Part shown: positions 14,125 to 19,228 of the stretch, in pieces
Layout: each line of letters begins with the position of its first letter
How positions within the stretch are numbered: position 1 is the first letter of the stretch
Origin: Actinomycetota bacterium
Lineage (GTDB): Bacteria; Actinomycetota; CADDZG01; WHSQ01
Direction of reading: 5' to 3'
Assembly (NCBI GenBank): GCA_016781115.1
Contig: JADDQX010000033.1
Span: forward strand, 1-19,228
DNA: 19,228 bases
Program-made: the position numbers and the translations under genes
The notes under the pieces: model-generated
Database searches by the model: none
Seen by the model: the letters and a program-made list of their open reading frames with translations, nothing else
Told to the model about the DNA's origin: nothing

Positions 14125-14851
14125 GTGACGGGCGCGACCCTGCTGCTGCTTTCCTGCGGCTGCGGGGATCGCGTCTTTCTTCTCACCTTGCTCGTTCCCG
14201 CTCGCGGTGACGTTGCTGGCGCGGGAGACGCGCCCTGGACAGCATCGTCGCCTGACTCGCCTGACGCTATGGCTCGGCCTCGGAGCGCTCTTCTTCTTGG
14301 TCATCGCGGGCGCGCTGATCGCGGCCGGAGCGGGTGTTTTCTTCAAGCAGGTCACGTTCACGAGCACCGCCGGGATAACGATCCGCGCGGTGATCGCTTC
14401 GCTGCTGATACTTCTCGGGCTGATTCAGCTCAACGTCTTGCCGGTCTCGTTCGTCGCGGTCGAAGACGCGGCGAAGCCGCTCCTAGCCCGCCAGGCTCGG
14501 CTCCGGCGCGATCCTCGTGCGCTCGCCTTCGGGTTGTTCGGTTTCGCCTACCTGTTGGCCGGCTTCGGGTGAACGGGGCCGATCCTGGCCGGTCTGGCCA
14601 CACACGCGGTTGCCACGGGCGGCGCGGGATCAACGCTCGCAGCATTCGTCGTGGCGGGCATCGTTCTCGTTCTCATGTTCGTCGGACTCTCGTTCGTGGT
14701 CGGGCGGGCGCAGAAGCACACGCTTGACCGGATACAAGCGAGTTCGAGTGAGGTGAAGCGTTGGGGAGGGTGGGTCCTGGTCGGTGTCGGCTCCTGGTTC
14801 GTCCTACTCGCGACCTGGGCCGATTTCTTCGCCGGGATCTTCCCGGTATGA
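14125..14851 (+). CDS. CcdA/DsbD-like membrane thiol-redox protein, candidate selenoprotein (in-frame TGA)
   Basis: The proposed start is a GTG at 14125 (GATLLLL); one extra base near 14150 must be skipped to reach the main frame, which then reads GIASFFSPCSFPLAVTLLAR. GIxSFFSPCxxPL is the first-helix signature of CcdA/DsbD, with redox Cys22. Further hydrophobic helices follow. At residue 149 the frame has TGA (14570-14572) in AFGLFGFAYLLAGFG-TGA-TGPILAGL, exactly where the family has its second redox Cys. The frame then stays open with clear membrane helices (LAAFVVAGIVLVLMFVGLSF; WVLVGVGSWFVLLATW) to TGA at 14849-14851, giving about 241 residues, the normal CcdA size. CcdA moves reducing equivalents across the membrane by a Cys pair. 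Selenocysteine at 149 is inferred; a nonsense mutation is the alternative. If the upstream indel is real, translation could only start at a GTG at 14207 and would lack Cys22. Confidence 0.65.
14570..14609 (+). promoter_or_regulatory. Candidate bacterial SECIS element
   Basis: Directly after the TGA (14570-14572) a hairpin forms: TGGCC (14586-14590) pairs with GGCCA (14596-14600) around the 5-nt loop GGTCT (14591-14595). CCG (14579-14581) can pair with CGG (14607-14609) below an internal loop. The loop begins 18 nt after the TGA. The E. coli fdhF SECIS has GGUCU at the same distance and the same codons GGU CUG at positions +7 and +8 after UGA. A competing GGCC/GGCC hairpin (14577-14590) is possible. 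Confidence 0.5.
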
Positions 14852-14937
14852 GGGGGATGACGTGAGGAAGCTGCTTCGATCGCGAAGAAGGATGTCGTGG
14901 TGAACATGCCGTTTCTCGAGTGGTCCGGAGGCGGGCG

Positions 14938-15339
14938 ATGAGGATCGGTGAGGTTGCCCAGCGGGCCGGCGTCAACCCCAAGACGATCCGCTACTACGAG
15001 TCGATCGGCGTCCTGCCGGAGCCGCCGCGGACCCACTCCGGCTATCGCGACTATGACAACGAGCACGTCGAGCGCGTGCGATTCATCAAGAGCGCACAAC
15101 GGCTAGGACTCAAGCTGGAAGACATCGCCGAGGTGCTCGCGTTCCGTGATCGGGGAGAGCGACCATGCGACTATGTCGTCGAAGTCGTTCGTCGGGAGGT
15201 GGACAAACTCAGCTCCCGTATGCGCGAGATGCGTCGGCTCGAACGTGAGCTAGAGAGTCTTGTCGCCGATGCCGAAAAGCGGCGAGCGATCGAGGGCGAA
15301 AAGTATTGTCCGCTGATCACCCACCACGGTTCACCGTGA
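14938..15339 (+). CDS. MerR-family metal-responsive regulator
   Basis: 133 residues from the ATG at 14938 behind GGAGG (14927-14931). The N-terminal winged HTH (MRIGEVAQRAGVNPKTIRYY, ESIGVLPEPPRT, SGYRDYD) is followed by a long dimerisation helix (about residues 80-115). Cys77 (RPCDYV) and Cys124 (KYCPLI) flank that helix at the positions used for metal coordination in heavy-metal MerR proteins such as MerR, ZntR or CadR; a third Cys is absent, and His129-130 might contribute. The metal cannot be assigned. It lies 86 bp downstream of the CcdA-like gene on the same strand and may be cotranscribed with it. It could also recognise the dyad at 13713-13734, whose own MerR is broken. Confidence 0.85.
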   Translation: MRIGEVAQRAGVNPKTIRYYESIGVLPEPPRTHSGYRDYDNEHVERVRFIKSAQRLGLKLEDIAEVLAFRDRGERPCDYVVEVVRREVDKLSSRMREMRRLERELESLVADAEKRRAIEGEKYCPLITHHGSP

Positions 15340-15345
15340 CTTCAC

Positions 15346-15835
15346 CTACCCCGAAGGGAACCTCGCTCTCGTCAGGGCAATCCCGTTGGTGCCTAACTCG
15401 CTCATCGCTTCGACGACTTCAGCATGGAGACACTCCGCTGCCGTTAGGCATGTGGCTCGTCTGGCTCTGCAGGATCGTGCTCGTCTACCTCGGAAGGACC
15501 ACGAACGAAATGGGATGGTCTGGATCTCGATCATGGCGTCGCGGATCACGAACGTGTCACTGCCATGCACCTGTCGGTCGCGCGACGAAGCAGCGCCATG
15601 TGATTAATGCCACCTGCCCATCGACATGCCGTTCCAGGTACTCATAGTTTCCCTGTTCTACGTAGCCGTCGAGGATCTCCGCGGCGTGGCGGACTCCGTC
15701 TCTCCCGTCGAATCGCCCTTCGCTGCTGAAGACGACGACGTCCGGAGCGTAGTTACGTTCGATGTCTTCCTCGACTCGGCCTTCATCTCGAAGCCGGAGA
15801 TGGTCCGAGACGATCTCCTCGGGGAGCGCAACTGA
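15346..15835 (-). pseudogene. SnoaL/NTF2-like protein, degraded
   Basis: On the minus strand the frame from 15835 reads LPEEIVSDHLRLRDEGRVEE, then NYAPDVVVFSSEGRFDGRDG, VRHAAEILDG and GQVALITWRCF before TGA at 15557-15559. One frame over it continues GSDTFVIRDAMIEIQTIPF. These blocks match SnoaL-like/NTF2-fold proteins, cone-shaped small-ligand binding or isomerase domains whose C-terminal strand carries the D-F-V-I-R-D-G-x-I motif. An indel lies near 15565 and no usable start codon exists between the upstream gene's stop (15842) and the conserved region, so it is doubly broken. It follows the DUF892 gene directly and was probably cotranscribed. The frame is open to 15346, but the last 40 codons have no match to the family. 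Confidence 0.6.
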
Positions 15836-15841
15836 GCCGTG

Positions 15842-16339
15842 TTAGACGCTTACTTCCTCCTCCTGCAGTAGGAGGCTGATGAAGCGGTCCCAGTTAGCGT
15901 CGATCTTGTCTCGCATGGCTTCCTCTTCGGAACGGTTGGTCCTTGCTACCTCAGCCGCTTGTGAGTCGCCCGCCCGGTTTGCTAGCCGCTCGAGTAGTTG
16001 GTACGACGCGATCTCCAGAGCCTCGGTCACATACCCGTCCCGCGCGTTCTTGCCCGCCTTATCGCTTCGAACGGCATCAGCCATCCCCTTGAAGATGGCG
16101 CCCGTCACTGCGCCCGCATCCTTGAGGGTCGAGGTATCGGTCCCACGTGCTTCAAGGCAGCTTTCCAGGCGTTGGATCTGCTGTTCCGTCTCGTCCTTGT
16201 GATGCTGAAGGATTCCGGTGATCTCTTCGTCGGTCGTGGTCTGGATCATGCTGTTCAGCATCTGTAGAACGTTTCGCTCCATCGCGTGCGCGTCGCGCAG
16301 GTAGCTGTTAAGCATCGAATCGATGTCGTTTTCAGACAT
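15842..16339 (-). CDS. DUF892 (YciE/YciF-like) ferritin-like protein
   Basis: 165 residues from the ATG at 16339, with GGAGGCGG 6 nt upstream; the open frame extends further upstream but without coding signal. The protein is almost wholly helical. Glu residues in AMERNVLQML, HHKDETEQQIQRLE and TEALEIASYQLLERLA, with EEEAM near the end, sit at the positions of di-iron ligands in the ferritin-like four-helix bundle of DUF892. Family members are linked to osmotic, stationary-phase or oxidative stress. A sigma-B-type promoter motif lies about 70 bp upstream, which fits a stress role. The broken SnoaL-like gene follows immediately. Confidence 0.82.
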   Translation of the reverse strand: MSENDIDSMLNSYLRDAHAMERNVLQMLNSMIQTTTDEEITGILQHHKDETEQQIQRLESCLEARGTDTSTLKDAGAVTGAIFKGMADAVRSDKAGKNARDGYVTEALEIASYQLLERLANRAGDSQAAEVARTNRSEEEAMRDKIDANWDRFISLLLQEEEVSV

Positions 16340-16406
16340 GAGCCGCCTCCTCACGATCCTGCCGGGGAGCGTCGCACCCTCCGGCTCCCGATCCACCACC
16401 TCTTTG

Positions 16407-16431
16407 CTACCCCGCCGGCCCCCCTGCAAAC
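16407..16431 (-). promoter_or_regulatory. Possible sigma-B/F-type promoter for the DUF892 gene
   Basis: On the minus strand, GTTT (16431-16428), a 15-bp spacer and GGGTAG (16412-16407) resemble the stress sigma consensus GTTT-n(12-17)-GGGTAT of actinobacteria and Bacillus. The start of the DUF892 gene is about 68 bp downstream. Apart from this motif, 16340-16614 shows no gene. Confidence 0.4.
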
Positions 16432-16614
16432 GAGGGGTCGGCTCTGGTTGATGGAGGTGCGCCCGCGGGTAGATGGACTTCGCGTCCAGCAGCGGCGCGT
16501 CTCCACAGATCGCGGTGAGAAAGTCGCTCCCCAGGGCGGAAGGTGCTTCAAAACGGGAGGCGGTGTTGATCGGACTGGACATCCCTTAATGAGGAGGCTC
16601 GTTGACACCTTGGC

Positions 16615-16947
16615 GTGGGCGCCGCTACAACTTCCACGCTTTGTTCGTTCGCGACTGGATCACCGACTGCGGCGCAACGGCCGGGATTCCGACGCGTCGC
16701 GGCGGAACAGGAGTGGACGGACATAGCACTGGCCGGTCATGCTCCAGCAATCGTCAGATGCGGGTACGAAATCATCAGCCATGTCCAGGATCACCGGCGA
16801 AAGGTTGGCAGCGATCTCCCGGGAGATGCCACGTCCGACGAGGTCTTCCACAACTTGGTGAATGCATCGCAGACCCCGAACATCAAGTTGCGCGATATCG
16901 CGCGCCGCTACGTCGAAGCATGGGAGGCGAGGGTCAAGCGCCACTGA
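16615..16947 (+). CDS. ANTAR-like protein, possibly N-terminally degraded
   Basis: A 110-residue frame from a GTG at 16615. Only the second half looks like protein: VRCGYEIISHVQDHRRKVGS, then DEVFHNLVNASQTPNIKLRD, IARRYVEAWEARVKRH. The helix ending NIKLRDIARRYVEAW resembles the last helices of ANTAR domains (NRKLRDIA in the gene at 12968). The first 40 codons are Ser/Thr/Arg-rich and have no family resemblance. GAGGAGG (16591-16597) lies before a TTG at 16602 in another frame, so an indel may separate the true start from the domain. Confidence 0.4.
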   Translation: MGAATTSTLCSFATGSPTAAQRPGFRRVAAEQEWTDIALAGHAPAIVRCGYEIISHVQDHRRKVGSDLPGDATSDEVFHNLVNASQTPNIKLRDIARRYVEAWEARVKRH

Positions 16948-17048
16948 GCGGGCTCGCTTTGCTTGTGCGCAGCGGGGCGAAGCAGGACAATTCGGGAATC
17001 GAGGGTCAAGCAGCGGCCCCATGAGCCGCCCTCCCGAGGGAGGAGGTT

Positions 17049-17219
17049 ATGACCGTTCGCTACGCGTACTGCTCGACTTGTGCACGTCAGGTCGCCCTCG
17101 GTCCGACAGACCCGCTGACCTGTCCGGTTTGTTCGTCTCCTCTCGTAGAGACGGTACCGACGCAGGACGCCGATTCGCGACGGCTGGTGGGCGCGGGACC
17201 GGAGGTCTTCCTCGGGTGA
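17049..17219 (+). CDS. Small zinc-ribbon protein
   Basis: 56 residues from the ATG at 17049 behind GGAGG (17042-17046). Two CxxC knuckles, YCSTC (Cys8, Cys11) and TCPVC (Cys25, Cys28), form a compact zinc ribbon; an acidic, Arg-containing tail follows. It is too small for an enzyme and is likely a Zn-binding partner or nucleic-acid-binding adaptor. Its stop overlaps the GTG start of the next gene (GTGA at 17216-17219), indicating translational coupling. Confidence 0.6.
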   Translation: MTVRYAYCSTCARQVALGPTDPLTCPVCSSPLVETVPTQDADSRRLVGAGPEVFLG

Positions 17220-17503
17220 ATGGGATTGGCGCTAGCCCCCACTCGTCCGGTGACGCCGAGCTTTTTGATCTGCTAACGGAGTGGATCCAGCAGCATCGCC
17301 GCAACGGCGGTGATTTTTCCATCGATGCGATCGCCGCGGCCCGGGAGGCGGGCCGCACTGCGTTGCGCTCCGGCTACTCAACAGCTCAGGCATTCGAAGC
17401 GGCGCGCACCGCATACTTCGCATCGCCCGGGACGGATCATGAGTCCGGTAGGTCCACGCCCGCGCTAGAGCCCGCATCACCGGCTCTCGTGGTACCGAAG
17501 TAG
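17216..17503 (+). CDS. Hypothetical protein coupled to the zinc-ribbon gene
   Basis: 95 residues from a GTG at 17216 overlapping the previous stop by four bases; GGAGG at 17201-17205 is 10 nt upstream. Residues about 13-67 look like a compact helical domain (ELFDLLTEWIQQHRRNGGDF, IDAIAAAREAGRTALRSGYS, QAFEAARTAYFA), followed by a Pro/Ser-rich tail. I do not recognise the family. The coupling suggests it works with the zinc-ribbon protein. The open frame continues upstream but overlaps the previous gene there. Confidence 0.55.
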   Translation: MNGIGASPHSSGDAELFDLLTEWIQQHRRNGGDFSIDAIAAAREAGRTALRSGYSTAQAFEAARTAYFASPGTDHESGRSTPALEPASPALVVPK

Positions 17504-17941
17504 AGGGCGAGTGCTCCCCTGATCAGATCTAAGCGTTGCATTACCCCCCCTTCGTCTTGCTTCGACGCTTCGTCGGGGCGTCCTCTTCGGTAGATCTCCT
17601 CTCCGGCCCGGAACGGCTCGTCCCGCAGTCACCGAGCATCTTGAACGTTGTATTCGCCACAGCCGGCAAGGATCGGCGGCGCGCCGTCCCCCATGCTTCC
17701 GTCCGAAGGGGAGCCCACGTTCGCGCGTTACCCGTTGGGCCGAGTGGCGTGGTGCTTCGCCCTTTCTCTGGTCCTCGATCGCAGCAGGCAGGATCTTGCC
17801 GATGACGTCTTGGAAGTGGGGACCTGCTGGGCTGCTCGTTCTGGCTCTATTGATGAACCGCGAACCCCAGACCGGGTCCTCCTCGGGAACGGTCTCTTTC
17901 AGCTGAGCCAAAAGCTCGAGGAACTCCGTTCGGTTGATCAC
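17477..17941 (-). CDS. Uncertain ORF, N-terminal half possibly coding
   Basis: A 154-codon frame from a GTG at 17941. The first 60 residues look like real protein (MINRTEFLELLAQLKETVPE, DPVWGSRFINRART, HFQDVIGKILPAAIEDQRKG), with amphipathic helices. The rest is Arg-rich and of low coding quality and overlaps the previous gene's 3' end. There is no ribosome-binding site. A frame on the other strand (17648-17944) is a possible alternative. I cannot assign a family. Between 17945 and 18082 there is only leader sequence for the next gene. Confidence 0.3.
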   Translation of the reverse strand: MINRTEFLELLAQLKETVPEEDPVWGSRFINRARTSSPAGPHFQDVIGKILPAAIEDQRKGEAPRHSAQRVTRERGLPFGRKHGGRRAADPCRLWRIQRSRCSVTAGRAVPGRRGDLPKRTPRRSVEARRRGGNATLRSDQGSTRPLLRYHESR

Positions 17942-18082
17942 TAGGGGAGGTGTCCGGGCGACCTAAAGAGCGTTCGTCGACGGAGACGCAGCAGAAGGCA
18001 GCGAGAAGCGACACCCGGGTGCCGGTTTGAGAGAGCGGGGCTAAAGTAGGCCAAAGCGGACATTAGGGGAGGAGCTGGAGCG

Positions 18083-18607
18083 ATGGAAAGCAAGGCCAAG
18101 TTCCTGGGCCACTCGATGCATCAGCAGCTAATTCCGTTCCCGTTCGGGCTCCTGGTCACGTCCGTCATCTTCGACATCTTCTATCTCATCACCCGGGAGG
18201 GCGAGATCGCGACCGTCGCGTGGTGGATGATCGCGGCCGGCATCGTGGGTGGTTTAGCTGCCGCGCCGTTCGGCTGGATCGACTGGTTCGCGATCCCCAC
18301 GGGGACCCGGGCCAAGAAGGTCGGGCTCGTGCACGGAACCGGCAACGGGATCCTCCTGGTGGTCTTTGCCGCGTCCTGGCTCCTGCGTCGCGATACCCCG
18401 GAGGATCCAGGTGGCGTTGCACTCGCCCTGTCGTCCGTCGGTCTCGGGCTCGCGATCGTCACGGGCTGGCTCGGCGGCGAGCTCGTCGACCGCCATGCTG
18501 TGGCCATCGACGAAGGCGCCCATCTCGATTCGCCACACTCGTTGTCCGGCCAGCCAGCGGCGGAGGGAGCCCCACGCGGAGCCGGCGCAACCACAGCACG
18601 TTCTTGA
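18083..18607 (+). CDS. DUF2231-family membrane protein
   Basis: 174 residues from the ATG at 18083, with GGGGAGGAG (18066-18074) upstream. The start GHSMHQQLIPFPFGLLVTSV matches the DUF2231 signature GHxxHPxLIxFPxGL, although Gln replaces the usual Pro. Four transmembrane helices lie at about residues 17-37, 44-63, 88-104 and 113-132, and the C-terminal 40 residues are Ala/Gly-rich and probably cytoplasmic. Family members occur with haem or electron-transfer and stress genes; the His residues could bind haem, which is inference. A conserved soluble protein follows 67 bp downstream on the same strand. Confidence 0.85.
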   Translation: MESKAKFLGHSMHQQLIPFPFGLLVTSVIFDIFYLITREGEIATVAWWMIAAGIVGGLAAAPFGWIDWFAIPTGTRAKKVGLVHGTGNGILLVVFAASWLLRRDTPEDPGGVALALSSVGLGLAIVTGWLGGELVDRHAVAIDEGAHLDSPHSLSGQPAAEGAPRGAGATTARS

Positions 18608-18674
18608 AGAAAACTCGGATATCGCAGTTGAGCCGAGCTCGAATGTCGGAAGAGGCGGTAGGAGGTGAAGTGGC

Positions 18675-19228
18675 GTGAGTGAGAGAGACGATCAGACCCA
18701 GCCGGAGGAGCTGTCCACCCGAGAGCGGCTCGGCACCTATCTCGGTGCTGCTGCAGACGGCATCACGCACGAAGCCAAGGACGAGCTTCAGACTTCTTTG
18801 GGCGAGCGTGAGCAGGTTGGTCGGGCCGAGGTCGAGGCGATCATCGAGGGATGGCCGCAGCCGCAAAAGAAGGTGGCGGAGCAGATGATCGAGAGATACG
18901 GCCCGCCGAACGAGGTGACACCTACGAAGCTTTTCTGGTACGAGAATCGCCCCTGGAAGCGGACCGAGATAACCGCGGACGCGGTGGCGCATAACTTCCC
19001 CGCGCCGCATACCGACTTCCTCACGCAGGTGATCGACTACCGCGTCCCGCCCGAGAAGATCCCCGACATCGTCCGTTTCGACGGGAGCATCTACATCGAC
19101 CGAACGAAGGGCGAGGTCGCGGCTCGCTGCGATGCCGAAGCCGCGAACGTGCTCGGAATGAACATGGTGCACGAGATCATCACCGGGAAGCGAACCGTCG
19201 ATGAGGCCCGGGAGATCACCGCGCAGAA
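18675..19228 (+). CDS. Conserved hypothetical soluble protein, partial (runs off right edge)
   Basis: From a GTG at 18675, with GGAGGTGA at 18661-18668, the frame runs 184 residues to the window end without a stop. The first 60 residues are charged and helical (PEELSTRERLGTYLGAAADG). Then come KVAEQMIERYGPPNEVTPTK, LFWYENRPWKRTEI, HNFPAPHTDFLTQVIDYRVP and DGSIYIDRTKGEVAARCDAE. I recall this pattern from conserved proteins of unknown function near DUF2231 and other stress genes in environmental bacteria, but cannot name a function. There are no membrane segments, and the protein probably ends within a few residues of the window edge. Confidence 0.75.
   Translation, partial: MSERDDQTQPEELSTRERLGTYLGAAADGITHEAKDELQTSLGEREQVGRAEVEAIIEGWPQPQKKVAEQMIERYGPPNEVTPTKLFWYENRPWKRTEITADAVAHNFPAPHTDFLTQVIDYRVPPEKIPDIVRFDGSIYIDRTKGEVAARCDAEAANVLGMNMVHEIITGKRTVDEAREITAQ

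Noticed and set aside
13873..14727. Long plus-strand ORF of 284 codons
   Set aside because: It crosses the antisense MerR fragment and leaves the CcdA frame; only the short GATLLLL segment near 14125 fits a protein family.
18459..19172. 237-codon minus-strand ORF
   Set aside because: It is antisense to DUF2231 and the right-edge gene, both with good ribosome-binding sites and family resemblance.

Overview
The window looks like a chromosomal accessory region of a high-GC actinobacterium, possibly a Thermoleophilia or Rubrobacter relative. That is an inference from GC-rich codon use, leaderless regulator genes, ANTAR-domain proteins, lipoproteins with short linkers and the stress-type gene set. 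Single-base indels and gene fragments are unusually common, so the region is either decaying or incompletely polished sequence.

Layout. Positions 1-1625 (minus strand): an edge-truncated membrane protein, a His-rich two-domain lipoprotein and a zinc-ribbon protein. From 1787: a SufR-like HTH regulator with C-terminal cysteines, divergent from them, whose 3' end runs into a Phd/YefM antitoxin; then a truncated RelE toxin joined to a folE fragment. At 3077-3760 lies a second SufR-like paralogue, divergent from a two-gene operon at 3825-7116 (FAD oxidoreductase with a C-terminal Rieske domain; thiamine-diphosphate oxidase/decarboxylase with a frameshift near its 3' end). The two divergent control regions share operator-like sequence, and both regulators appear to be leaderless. 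A cupredoxin lipoprotein follows (7596-7997).

Positions 8542-9953 are a decayed IS481-family element with about 22-bp repeats at both ends. It sits in the 3' half of a tRNA-Lys gene fragment (9963-10004), which I read as an att-site scar marking the left edge of an integrated island extending to the right.

The right half has an isochorismatase-family hydrolase with a C-terminal PRC-barrel/DUF2171-like domain, a broken MerT-like protein, a coiled-coil membrane protein, two ANTAR-type proteins, a MerR gene whose two parts lie in opposite orientation, a CcdA/DsbD-like membrane protein, an intact metal-type MerR, a broken SnoaL/NTF2-like protein, a DUF892 ferritin-like protein, a small zinc-ribbon protein coupled to an unknown gene, a DUF2231 membrane protein and an edge-truncated conserved protein.

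Most interesting: the CcdA-like gene (14125-14851) has an in-frame TGA (14570-14572) exactly where the second redox cysteine of CcdA/DsbD should be. It is followed by a hairpin with apical loop GGUCU starting 18 nt after the TGA, the same spacing and GGU-CUG codons as the E. coli fdhF SECIS. I propose a candidate selenocysteine-containing CcdA in a mer-like, MerR-controlled locus.
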